Shown in pieces: positions 1 through 7,738 of a DNA stretch of 64,000 nucleotides. The stretch comes from Pseudomonas fulva (GTDB lineage: Bacteria > Pseudomonadota > Gammaproteobacteria > Pseudomonadales > Pseudomonadaceae). Position 1 is the first letter of the stretch; each line of letters opens with the position of its first letter. Made by a program: the position numbers and the translations under genes. The notes under the pieces were generated by a model. It was not told the DNA's origin and searched no databases. It saw nothing but the letters and a program-made list of their open reading frames with translations. Location of the stretch: the NCBI RefSeq assembly GCF_023517795.1, contig NZ_CP082928.1:3534001-3598000 (forward strand), given 5' to 3'.

Positions 1-353
1 AGGCGGTGCTGGACGTGATCCGCGACGAAGGCCTGCAGCAGCGTTCGGCGCAGATCGGTGGCCATTTGCTGGCCGGCATCCGCCAGTTGGCGCAGCGCCA
101 CGAACTGATCGGCGATGTACGCGGGGCGGGGATGTTTATCGGTGTCGAGCTGGTCAGTGATCGGGCCAGCAAGGCGCCGGCGGCCGACCAGGCCAGGCGC
201 GTGGTCAACGGCATGCGCGAACGCGGGGTGCTGATCAGTGCGGCCGGGCCGCTGGAGAACATCCTGAAGATTCGACCCCTGCTGGCGTTCGAGCGGGAGC
301 ATGCCGATCTGCTGATCGCCGTGCTGGATGAAGCCTTGCTCGCCCTGGCGTGA
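1..353 (+). CDS. Class-III (PLP) aminotransferase, C-terminal fragment
   Basis: The reading frame is open from the left edge, so only the last ~117 residues are present and the PLP lysine lies outside the window. The segment shows the C-terminal small domain of fold-type I, class-III aminotransferases: a 'DVRGAGMFIGVEL' strand-turn, a 'RERGVLIS' stretch and a 'LKIRPLLAF' segment that normally carries the substrate-facing arginine. Substrate cannot be told from this piece. The polyamine catabolism genes from 1146 onward suggest a diamine or gamma-aminobutyrate type aminotransferase, but that is context only, and a minus-strand gene separates them. Confidence 0.8.
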   Translation, partial: AVLDVIRDEGLQQRSAQIGGHLLAGIRQLAQRHELIGDVRGAGMFIGVELVSDRASKAPAADQARRVVNGMRERGVLISAAGPLENILKIRPLLAFEREHADLLIAVLDEALLALA

Positions 354-399
354 CGCCGCGGTTCAAAACAGGCCCTGCCTCATCAGGGCGTTGTCTCGC

Positions 400-957
400 T
401 CAGGCGCCCGGCGCGCTGTCCAGCGCCTTGCAACTGGCCGCGTAGTTCTGCCGGCAGGCGCTCTGGAACAGGCGGCGGGCCTGGTTGGGGTCGCGCTCGA
501 CGCCATCGATGCCGCGCATGTAGAGGTTGCCGAGAATATGCTGAGCCATGGGATTACCGCTACTGGCGGACTGGTTCAGGTACTTGAGCATGGCAGGCGG
601 GTTGCGGAATTCCGGGTTGTCACGGCCGGTGTAGAGGTAGGCCAGGCTGACGGCTGCCTCAGCATGGCCGCGATCGGCCGCCTGTTTCCACCAGTATTCG
701 GCCTGCTTGAGGTCCTTCTGGGGTTTGCCGACGAAGTAGAAGCTGCCCAGCTTGAACTGACTGTCCAGATCGCCGCGCTGCGCCAGCTCGCTCAGGCGCC
801 GGATGTCGCCGTCGACGGCCTGCTGTTCGGATGACACGGTGGCAGGCGTGCCCGGGGTTGCGGGCGCCTTGCTTTCGTCGCGGTTGGCGCAGCCGGCGAG
901 CAGGACGATGCAGCTGGCGAGCAGCAGGGGAGTGGTCAGTGCGGACAGTTGGATCAT
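400..957 (-). CDS. Sel1-repeat lipoprotein
   Basis: The frame stays open upstream to 1056, but the start at 957 is preferred because it gives a clean lipoprotein signal: a hydrophobic stretch ending in LLAGC with the lipidation cysteine at residue 23. The mature 160-odd residues contain Sel1-like TPR repeats (the pattern LGxxYxxGxxxxxDxxxAxxxWxxAAxxGxxxA is seen around the middle, and a second LGNLYxRG unit follows). Sel1 lipoproteins are protein-protein scaffolds, often periplasmic. No partner is evident. It lies between two plus-strand polyamine or amino-acid genes and is transcribed away from puuB. Confidence 0.75.
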   Translation of the reverse strand: MIQLSALTTPLLLASCIVLLAGCANRDESKAPATPGTPATVSSEQQAVDGDIRRLSELAQRGDLDSQFKLGSFYFVGKPQKDLKQAEYWWKQAADRGHAEAAVSLAYLYTGRDNPEFRNPPAMLKYLNQSASSGNPMAQHILGNLYMRGIDGVERDPNQARRLFQSACRQNYAASCKALDSAPGA

Positions 958-1145
958 GTAGGGCTCCAGATAGACGACCCGCGCTTCGTGGCCGATAGCG
1001 GTCAGGGAGCCGTCAGTGCTTCGATTGTTGTCGATCTTCGACCGGCTTGCTGGCAAACGGTTCGCCCCGGCGAACAGATCCTGCTTGGAGGGGTGAAAAT
1101 ATTCGTGTATTTTTTCATGAAATAATCATCCGATAATTTCATCGC

Positions 1146-2435
1146 ATGTATATGCAAGCCTCCGGGCACCTCGCCACCTACTATGCAGGCTGCTACCCAG
1201 GCTCGCTCCCCGAGCGTGCTGGTCTGGAAGGTGATCTCGACTGCGATGTGGTGATCGTCGGCGGCGGCTTCAGCGGCCTGCATTGTGCCCTGCGCCTGGC
1301 CAGAGCCGGCAAGCGTGTAGTGGTGCTGGAGGCCAGCCGCGTGGCCTGGGCGGCCTCCGGGCGCAATGGCGGGCAGGCGCTGCTGGGCTGGTCGTGCGAC
1401 ATGCCGCCACTGGAAAAGGCCCTTGGCCTGCAGGGTGCCCGCCAGCTGTGGGACAGCATGTGCTGGGCCGCCGAGGAGTTGCGCGCATTGCCGGCGCGCC
1501 ACGGTTTCGAGGTCGATTACCGGGTCGGCAGCTTGTGGACGGCGGTGCTGCCGCGCCGCGTCGCCCAGTTGCGCGAGGCGCAGCACGAGGCGCTGCACAA
1601 GTGGGGCTATCACGACCTGCGGCTGATCGAAGGCGCCGAGCTGCGTGAGTGGGTCGACAGCCCGCGTTACGTTGCGGCCCTGCATGATGCACGCGGCGCC
1701 CACCTGAATCCGCTCAAGCTGGCCCAGGGGCTGGCCACGGCCGTCGAGCAGCATGACGGCCGTATCTTCGAACGGACCCGCGCCCTTGCCTACGAAACTC
1801 TGCCGCACGGCTATCGGGTGCGCACCCCGCAGGGCGAGGTGCGCGCCGAGGTGCTGATCCTGGCCTGCAACGCCTACCTCGATAAGCTGGATCCATCACT
1901 GTCGCAACGGTTACTGCCGGTGGGCTCCTACCAGGTGGCCACAGCCGTGCTCGACCCGCAGCTGGCACGCTCGCTGCTGCCCCATGACAGCTGCGCGATC
2001 GACAACCAGTTCGTGCCCGACTATTTCCGCCTGACGCCGGACCATCGCCTGCTGTTCGGTGGCGGCTGCACCTATCTCGGCGGTTTGCCGGAGGACGTTC
2101 CCGCGGCGACACGGCCCTATCTGGAGCGGGTATTTCCCCAGCTCAAGGGTGTCGCCATCGATTACGGCTGGGGCGGGCACATCTACGTGACCATGAAGCG
2201 CGCCCCGGATGTCGGTCGTCAGGGGCAGCGTTACTGGCTGCAGGGGTTTTCCGGGCACGGCGTACTGCCGACCCTGGCCGCGGCGCGGGCAGTGACCGAC
2301 GCGATTCTCGGCGATGAACAGCTGCTGGCCCTGTATCAGCGCATCGGCAATCCGCGCTTTCCGGGCGGCGCCTGGCTGGCGGCGCCGCTGGAAGCGGCGG
2401 GCAAGGCCTGGTATCGGCTGCGTGACTATTTATGA
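1146..2435 (+). CDS. puuB: FAD-dependent amine oxidoreductase, gamma-glutamylputrescine oxidase type
   Basis: This 429-residue protein belongs to the DAO/DadA fold family. A dinucleotide-binding GGGFSG motif lies near residue 38, followed by the EAS acidic end of strand 2 and an 'ASGRNGGQ' flavin-contact segment typical of PuuB/OrdL proteins. The C-terminal 'GFSGHG' closes the FAD site. PuuB oxidises gamma-glutamylputrescine to the aldehyde, releasing ammonia and peroxide. The assignment is backed by the next two genes, an XRE-cupin regulator (4-nt overlap) and a glutamine-synthetase-like ligase, which match PuuR and PuuA roles. The upstream spacer is AT-rich with a TTTCATGAAA palindrome at 1113-1122 that could be an operator. 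A related amine as substrate is possible. Confidence 0.75.
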   Translation: MYMQASGHLATYYAGCYPGSLPERAGLEGDLDCDVVIVGGGFSGLHCALRLARAGKRVVVLEASRVAWAASGRNGGQALLGWSCDMPPLEKALGLQGARQLWDSMCWAAEELRALPARHGFEVDYRVGSLWTAVLPRRVAQLREAQHEALHKWGYHDLRLIEGAELREWVDSPRYVAALHDARGAHLNPLKLAQGLATAVEQHDGRIFERTRALAYETLPHGYRVRTPQGEVRAEVLILACNAYLDKLDPSLSQRLLPVGSYQVATAVLDPQLARSLLPHDSCAIDNQFVPDYFRLTPDHRLLFGGGCTYLGGLPEDVPAATRPYLERVFPQLKGVAIDYGWGGHIYVTMKRAPDVGRQGQRYWLQGFSGHGVLPTLAAARAVTDAILGDEQLLALYQRIGNPRFPGGAWLAAPLEAAGKAWYRLRDYL

Positions 2436-3007
2436 AGGACTCCACCGGCATGGACATGCAGGAAGAAATCGAAGGCCTCGCGATCCTCATCCGCGACCTG
2501 CGCAAGCACAAGAACCTTACGCTCGGCGAGCTGGCTGCGCGCATCGGCCGCTCGGTGGGTTTCCTGTCCCAGGTCGAGCGCGGCCTGTCCAGGCCGACCG
2601 TGGCGGACCTGACCGCCATCAGTGAAACCCTCGGGGTGTCGACCACCTATTTCTACAGCCTGGAAAAGCCCCGGGCCTTGCCGTGGGTCACCCGCCCGGG
2701 CGAACGTCGCACCCTGTATTACGCCGGAGGCATCACCGATGTGCTGGCCTCGCCGAGCATGTCGGCCGGCTTCTCCATGCTGGAAAGCCACCTGGCGCCC
2801 GGCGCGACCAGTGGCCAGGGGCACCTGAACGACAGCTCGGAGCAAGGCGGCTTCGTGCTCGAAGGCCAGCTGAGCATCTGGCTGGATGACCAGCCGGAGC
2901 CGGTGACGCTCGGCCCCAACGACAGCTTCCAGTTGCCGCCGCACAGCCAGTTTCGCTACGCCAACCTTACCGACCAGCCCGCACGGGTACTCTGGGTGTT
3001 CCGCTAG
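2432..3007 (+). CDS. puuR: XRE-family regulator with C-terminal cupin (PuuR-like)
   Basis: Residues ~15-70 form a helix-turn-helix of the lambda-repressor type (LTLGELAARIGRSVGFLSQ then VERG), and residues ~110-190 form a small beta-barrel cupin (GATSGQGHLN, GEF-like 'EGQLSIWLDD'). In PuuR-type proteins the cupin senses the polyamine or a derivative and the HTH represses the puu genes. The first ATG overlaps the puuB stop as ATGA. An internal ATG at 2450, with AAGGA about ten bases before it, is an alternative start. Lying between the oxidase and the ligase, it is probably an autoregulated local repressor. Confidence 0.75.
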   Translation: MKDSTGMDMQEEIEGLAILIRDLRKHKNLTLGELAARIGRSVGFLSQVERGLSRPTVADLTAISETLGVSTTYFYSLEKPRALPWVTRPGERRTLYYAGGITDVLASPSMSAGFSMLESHLAPGATSGQGHLNDSSEQGGFVLEGQLSIWLDDQPEPVTLGPNDSFQLPPHSQFRYANLTDQPARVLWVFR

Positions 3008-3026
3008 GCGGGCACAGGAATCTCAT

Positions 3027-4367
3027 ATGACCTTCACAAGCCTGTCCGACGAAGTTCGCGCCTTTCGCGCCGCTCACCCCGAGGTGCGTTATGTCGACCT
3101 GATCTGCCTGGACATTCCCGGGCACTTCTATGGCAAGCGTTACCCCATCGACATGCTGGAAAAAGTCGCCGCCGGCAGCCTGCTCAAGTTGCCGCAGAAC
3201 TGCGTGCTGCTCGGTGCCCAGGGTGGCCTGCACGAGATCGGCGACTACTGCTTCCATGATGGCGACCCGGACGCCACGCGGCGGCTGATCCCCGGTACGC
3301 TGAAACCGGTGCGCTGGGAGCAGCAGCCGCTGGGGCAGATGCTGATCAGCTCCGATGGCACCGAGTCGCCCATCGAGTTCGAGCCCCGGGAAGTGCTGGC
3401 CCGGGTGCTGGCGCGCCTGGCCGCCAAGGGCATGCACCCGGTGGTGGCCTTCGAGCTGGAGTTCTACCTGTTCGACCGGGCCCTGAAGGAGGGCATGCCG
3501 CAATACCCGCGTGACCCGCTGTGCGGCGATGAGGACGACCAGCCCAACCTGCATATCGAGCGCCTGTCGCGTTTTTCCCCGGTGCTGCACGAGATCGTCG
3601 AGGTGGCCAATGAGCAGGGCATCGACGCCAACGTGATCACCGCGGAGATCGGCCCCGGGCAGTTCGAGATCAATTTCGGCCATTGCGAAGATGGCCTGCA
3701 GGCCGCCGACTGGGCGGCGCTGTTCACCCGGCTGACCCGTGGCGTCGCGCTCAAGCACGGTCATCGCGCCAGTTTCATGAGCAAACCCTACCTGGATGCG
3801 CCGGGCAGCGGCATGCATGTGCACGTCAGCCTGTATGACCGGCAGGGCAACAACCTGCTGGCGCCTGACGACGGCCGGCCGCTGCGCCACGCCGTAGCCG
3901 GTTGCCTGGACTGGTTGCCGCACTGCATGCCGATCTTCGCGCCGCACCATAACGCCTATCGCCGCTACGGCTCGCGGGTGAACGCCGCCAGCCGCGCCAG
4001 CTGGGGCTACGAGGACCGCGATGCCTGCGTGCGGATTCCCGACTCCGATGCCCGCAACCTGCGTATCGAGCATCGCCTGGCCGGCGCCGATGCCAACCCG
4101 TATCTGGTGCTGGCGGCGATTCTGGGCGCTATGGAGCATGGCCTCGAACAACGTGCCGAGCCTATCGCACCGCTGAACGAGAACCGTCAGAGCGGCATCG
4201 ACTTTCCCATGGACATGCTTGCGGCGGTGGCGCAGATGCGCCATCACCCGGCCGTCAATGCGGGGCTCGGTGAGGAGTTCGTGATGGTGTATTGCGAGAA
4301 TAAACGACAGGATCACCTGGCGTTCATGGAGCATATCAATGCCCGCGAGTACCGCTGGTTCCTCTGA
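3027..4367 (+). CDS. puuA: Glutamine synthetase family, gamma-glutamylputrescine synthetase type
   Basis: A 446-residue glutamine-synthetase fold protein. The N-terminal beta-grasp carries 'VDLICLDIPGHFYGKRYP'. The catalytic domain shows E-rich metal motifs ('AFELEFYLF', 'EIGPGQFEINF'), the 'GSGMHVHVSL' nucleotide/metal loop and 'RIEHRLAGADANPY'. It is shorter than housekeeping GlnA and lacks the C-terminal adenylylation tyrosine segment, as expected for PuuA-type enzymes that ligate glutamate to a polyamine using ATP. With puuB and the XRE-cupin gene it forms one compact operon, closed by a strong terminator. The exact amine (putrescine, cadaverine or another) cannot be told from sequence. 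Confidence 0.78.
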   Translation: MTFTSLSDEVRAFRAAHPEVRYVDLICLDIPGHFYGKRYPIDMLEKVAAGSLLKLPQNCVLLGAQGGLHEIGDYCFHDGDPDATRRLIPGTLKPVRWEQQPLGQMLISSDGTESPIEFEPREVLARVLARLAAKGMHPVVAFELEFYLFDRALKEGMPQYPRDPLCGDEDDQPNLHIERLSRFSPVLHEIVEVANEQGIDANVITAEIGPGQFEINFGHCEDGLQAADWAALFTRLTRGVALKHGHRASFMSKPYLDAPGSGMHVHVSLYDRQGNNLLAPDDGRPLRHAVAGCLDWLPHCMPIFAPHHNAYRRYGSRVNAASRASWGYEDRDACVRIPDSDARNLRIEHRLAGADANPYLVLAAILGAMEHGLEQRAEPIAPLNENRQSGIDFPMDMLAAVAQMRHHPAVNAGLGEEFVMVYCENKRQDHLAFMEHINAREYRWFL

Positions 4368-4387
4368 GTGTGGCGCCGCTATAGATA

Positions 4388-4415
4388 GAAAAAACCCGCC
4401 AATGGCGGGTTTTTT
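4388..4415. terminator. Bidirectional rho-independent terminator
   Basis: Stem ACCCGCC (4394-4400), loop AAT, and GGCGGGT (4404-4410), flanked by a run of A on the left and T on the right, so it can stop transcription from both sides. It separates puuA from the convergent Yip1-family gene. Confidence 0.9.
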
Positions 4416-4427
4416 ATGGGGCAGCTT

Positions 4428-5039
4428 TTAGCGGAACAGCGACCAGCTCACCGCGTAGTCGTTGAACCCCAGGCCCCACAGGGCCACGGTCAAGGCCAGC
4501 AGCAGCTCCAGCACCAGCACGCCGATGGCCAGGGTGCCACCGGAGATGGTCAGGCCCTCGTTGACCGGGATGCGCAGGAACGCCGGCATGCCCACGTAGA
4601 GCAGACGCGCGCTGTAGGCCAGCGCGACGATGCCGACCGCCAGCAGCAACCAGGCTTTCGGGTAGAGCAGGGCGATACCGGCGATGAACAGCGGCGTGGC
4701 CACGTAGCCTGCGAAGATGATGCAGCGGCGGCGGGTCGGGCGGCTGGCGAAGGAGTCGGACATCCAGTGGATGACGTTACCCATGATCGCCACGCCGATC
4801 AGCATCAGGATGTAGAACACGATACCCAGCGCTGCCGCCGTGGGCACCGCCACCTTGTAGGCCTCGCCGCCCAGGTGCCAGCCGATCTGGGTGGTACCGA
4901 TGAAGGCGCTGACCACGGGGATGAGTGCCATCAGCAGCACGTGGCGTGCGTAAAGGTGGGTGATGCTTTCCTTTTCCCGGTCGATGTTGCGCCACTCGCG
5001 GCCCGGATTGGCCAGCAGTCCCCAAATGTGATTGATCAT
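4428..5039 (-). CDS. Yip1-family integral membrane protein
   Basis: 203 residues from the ATG at 5039; the frame continues further but this start gives the typical 'MINHIWGLLxNPxREW' opening of bacterial Yip1 proteins and has AGGAGAAG just upstream. About five hydrophobic segments follow, beginning near residue 30, with the conserved 'GWHLGGEAYKV' loop. In pseudomonads this family is widespread and its role is not established. It stands alone, convergent with the puu operon. Confidence 0.75.
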   Translation of the reverse strand: MINHIWGLLANPGREWRNIDREKESITHLYARHVLLMALIPVVSAFIGTTQIGWHLGGEAYKVAVPTAAALGIVFYILMLIGVAIMGNVIHWMSDSFASRPTRRRCIIFAGYVATPLFIAGIALLYPKAWLLLAVGIVALAYSARLLYVGMPAFLRIPVNEGLTISGGTLAIGVLVLELLLALTVALWGLGFNDYAVSWSLFR

Positions 5040-5472
5040 GACTCTTCTCCTCTGACTCCAGCATCGTGCCGGCATGAGATACTCGAGAGCTGATCAGCCT
5101 GGATTGTGCGGCAGGTGCCATTCAATTCAGCCCTCACAGGTATGAGTGAAGTTCACCGCAATAGGTTTGACCAGAAATTCACCACCCCTGCCAGGCGCGG
5201 CCGATCCATTGCCAAGGCGGCGCGCTCGCACGCCACGGCCGGCGGGGCACCGCAGCAGTCGGGCACGGGCTGCAGGGGCTCGTAACCGGTTATGTCGAGC
5301 AGGCCTGGCAAGGCGCCTGGCCACCCCGGGCAAAGCCCAGCAGCCGCGCGTCTTGGCGGGCCGGCGGGGGAGAGGAGGGCGCATTCCCCTATGTTTTATG
5401 TGTGCTCTTTGGCCCCTGCCTCGGGCAGGGCAAAGGTGCTATGTTGCGCACCCTCTCAGGCAGGGCCAGAAC
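5040..5472. other. Intergenic region, 433 bp
   Basis: Divergent spacer between the Yip1 gene and the small membrane protein at 5473. It is very GC-rich in the middle and open in several frames, but no frame has a convincing start, ribosome site or recognisable product. It must hold both promoters. I could not pick a good -35/-10 pair. Confidence 0.6.
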
Positions 5473-5775
5473 ATGAGCGACGACAACGCACGTAATCGAT
5501 CCCCCGAGCAGCCGGACAGCGGCAAGCGCGGCGGTTGCCTGTGGCTGACCCTGCTGGGGCTCGGCTTCATCGTGTTGGTATTCGGCATCATCATCTATGC
5601 CATTACCCGTGAGCAGACCGCCGACGTGCAGGCCAACGAGCAGCGCGCCATCCAGGCCTGCTGGGTCAAGGCCAACGACCCGTCGGCCACGCCCACCTCG
5701 CGGGCCTTCGCCACCGACAGCTGCAAGGAGATGGAGAAGCAGTTCCGCATCAAGTACGACCGGGATCCCCAGTGA
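5473..5775 (+). CDS. Small single-pass membrane protein, unknown function
   Basis: A 100-residue protein starting at ATG 5473 (AGGGCC lies just before it). Residues 1-22 are polar, 23-48 form one membrane helix ('LTLLGLGFIVLVFGIIIYAI'), and the remaining ~50 residues are soluble with two cysteines (in 'ACWVKAND' and 'DSCKEME') that could form a disulfide if periplasmic. The stop codon overlaps the ATG of the following thioredoxin-fold gene, so the two are probably translated together. I do not recognise a named family. Confidence 0.65.
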   Translation: MSDDNARNRSPEQPDSGKRGGCLWLTLLGLGFIVLVFGIIIYAITREQTADVQANEQRAIQACWVKANDPSATPTSRAFATDSCKEMEKQFRIKYDRDPQ

Positions 5776-6386
5776 TGAGCCAGGAACAGGCCGCGCCGTC
5801 CAAGCGCTTTCTGCTGATCCTGTGCCTGCTGGCGCTGGTCATCGTGGTGGCCATGGCCGCCTGGGCGTGGAGCCGCTTCGGGGTGTCGTACCTGCGCCCC
5901 TTCGGTGACCAGGAGCAGCAGGCGGTGTTCTTCCAGGGCGGTGGCCTCAAGCTGCCCGCCGAGCTGGCCGGGCCGGGCAAGATTCGCGTGGTGCATTTCT
6001 GGGACCCGCAGTGCCCCTGCCACAAGGAAACCGACGCCCACCTCAATTACCTGATCGGCCTCTACCGGTTCTCCGGGGTGGAGTTCTACAGCGTGCAGAA
6101 GCCGGGCAGCACCGGCGAGATGCTGCCGTTCCTGCGTGGCAAGCTGACGCCTCTGGAAGCGCTCGAAGGCATGGAGTCGATTCCCGCCAGCCCGGCCATC
6201 GCCATCTGGGATCAGCAGGGTAACCTGGCCTATGCCGGCCCCTACAGCGAAGGGTTGGTGTGCAACTCCTCGAACAGTTTCGTCGAGCCGATTCTCGACG
6301 CCTTGTCGGCCAATCGCAGCGTCTCGGCGGCCAATACCATGGCGGTGGGTTGCTACTGCGACTGGCAGGCGAAAGAGGGTTCCTGA
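5775..6386 (+). CDS. DUF6436-type membrane-anchored thioredoxin-fold protein
   Basis: 203 residues with an N-terminal anchor helix at residues 12-32, then a thioredoxin-like domain. The expected 'VVHFWDPQCPCHKE' strand-turn carries C80-P-C82, a CxC in place of the usual CxxC, and a second CxC ('GCYCDW') lies near the C-terminus. This suggests a periplasmic redox or metal-binding role, which is inferred. ATG 5775 overlaps the previous stop (TGATG), indicating a two-gene operon with the small membrane protein. GTG at 5772 is an alternative start. Confidence 0.7.
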   Translation: MSQEQAAPSKRFLLILCLLALVIVVAMAAWAWSRFGVSYLRPFGDQEQQAVFFQGGGLKLPAELAGPGKIRVVHFWDPQCPCHKETDAHLNYLIGLYRFSGVEFYSVQKPGSTGEMLPFLRGKLTPLEALEGMESIPASPAIAIWDQQGNLAYAGPYSEGLVCNSSNSFVEPILDALSANRSVSAANTMAVGCYCDWQAKEGS

Positions 6387-6838
6387 CTTACCCCAGTAAC
6401 CCATGAGTTCCTCGTGGTTGTGGCTGTGCGACATATTGCCGCGCAACTGCGCGGATATGAGCCACTATTATGAGTCGCAACTCTCCCGGTGATGCGCGCT
6501 CGGTTCGTGAGCGGTCTTCCGCTCTCGCGCTACAGGTGCGGTCATGTGGGGCTTTGCGAGTAAAGCGAGCTGTTGCCAGCTGCCGGATAGCGGCTGGTTT
6601 GGCAGGGTCGGGGCAGGCCGGGGCGAGCAATACACCCCGACTATTTGTAGGCCCATCGTCGTTATGCGGTTGGTTTTTTTGGCTGCGTAACCGAAAATGT
6701 CGCCCCCTCCGTTTAGTAGTTTCGAAGCTGAAACGATTTCGGTGCCTCGGCGCATCGTTTTCCTGGCATGCCCGGTGGCATTGGGCGTCAGGCTGAACAG
6801 AACGCTATGTGGGATATCACTTTGCTGAAGGTCGTGAA
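6387..6838. other. Intergenic region upstream of cyoA, 452 bp
   Basis: No convincing gene. It contains a GAGCGG-TCTT-CCGCTC hairpin (6509-6524) and an AT-richer stretch near 6650-6740. The cyo promoter must be here, but I could not identify a reliable -35/-10 or regulator site. GAAGG at 6827-6831 is the cyoA ribosome site. Confidence 0.55.
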
Positions 6839-7735
6839 ATGAGAGAAGAGAAGTACCACCGCTTGTTCCGCACGCTTCTGACGATTGTCGTGGCCGTCTC
6901 CCTGAGTGGCTGCGACTGGGCTCTTTTCGATTCGAAAGGGCAAATCGGCATCGAGCAGCGCAACCTGATCATTACCGCCACTCTGCTGATGCTGATCGTG
7001 GTGGTACCCGTCATTTTCATGACCATTCTGTTCGCCTGGCGCTACCGCGCTTCGAACAAGGACGCGACCTACGCGCCTGAGTGGGCTCACTCGCACAAGA
7101 TCGAGGCCATCGTCTGGGGCGTTCCGTGCGTGATCATCATCGTGCTGGCGGTGATCACCTGGAAGACCACTCACTCGCTCGATCCTTACCGGCCCATCGA
7201 GCACGAGAACAAGCCGCTGACCGTCGAAGTGGTCTCTCTGGACTGGAAATGGCTGTTCATCTATCCCGAGCAAGGCATCGCTTCGGTCAATGAGCTGTAC
7301 ATCCCGGACAATACGCCGATCAGCTTCCAGATCACTTCGCAGAGCGTGATGAACACCTTCTTCATCCCGCAGCTCGGCGGCATGGTCTACGCCATGGGCG
7401 GCATGCGCACCCAGTTGCACCTGATTGCCAACGAGCCGGGTGAATTCTTCGGCCTGTCGGGCAACTACAGCGGTCATGGTTTCACCGGCATGAAGTTCGC
7501 CGTGCATGCCACCAGCAACGAAGAGTTCGAGCAGTGGGTGGCCAAGGCCAAGCAGTCGCCGAACACGCTGGACTTCAATGGCAGCTACCAGATGCTGGCC
7601 AAGGCGAGTGAAAACAACCCAGTCGAGTACTTCAATGCTCAGCCAGGTCTGTTCCGGCAGATCCTCGGCCAGTACATCGATTACAAGAGCAACCCTGTGA
7701 GCGAAGCCGCGCACGCTTCAGGTGCGGAGGAATAA
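6839..7735 (+). CDS. cyoA: Cytochrome bo3 ubiquinol oxidase subunit II
   Basis: The start at 6839 is chosen over the upstream GTG because it has GAAGG seven bases before it and yields a lipoprotein signal with C25 in 'LSGCDW', as in CyoA. Two membrane helices follow (about 43-65 and 87-108), then a periplasmic cupredoxin domain ('VVSLDWKWLFIYP', 'VNELYIPDNTPISF', 'MNTFFIPQLGG'). Quinol-oxidase subunit II lacks the CuA ligands of cytochrome c oxidases, and none are seen here. It is the first gene of cyoABCDE, only 3 nt before cyoB. The complex oxidises ubiquinol, reduces oxygen and pumps protons. Confidence 0.95.
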   Translation: MREEKYHRLFRTLLTIVVAVSLSGCDWALFDSKGQIGIEQRNLIITATLLMLIVVVPVIFMTILFAWRYRASNKDATYAPEWAHSHKIEAIVWGVPCVIIIVLAVITWKTTHSLDPYRPIEHENKPLTVEVVSLDWKWLFIYPEQGIASVNELYIPDNTPISFQITSQSVMNTFFIPQLGGMVYAMGGMRTQLHLIANEPGEFFGLSGNYSGHGFTGMKFAVHATSNEEFEQWVAKAKQSPNTLDFNGSYQMLAKASENNPVEYFNAQPGLFRQILGQYIDYKSNPVSEAAHASGAEE

Positions 7736-7738
7736 ACG

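Noticed and set aside
1051..1066. Sigma-54-like TGGCAAA-N4-TCGCC upstream of puuB
   Set aside because: GG/GC spacing is right, but the -12 box (TCGCC) is poor and no enhancer sites are evident.
5146..5472. Upstream extension of the small membrane protein frame
   Set aside because: The extension is arginine/proline-rich, with no signal or family features, while ATG 5473 starts directly before a polar N-terminus and membrane helix.
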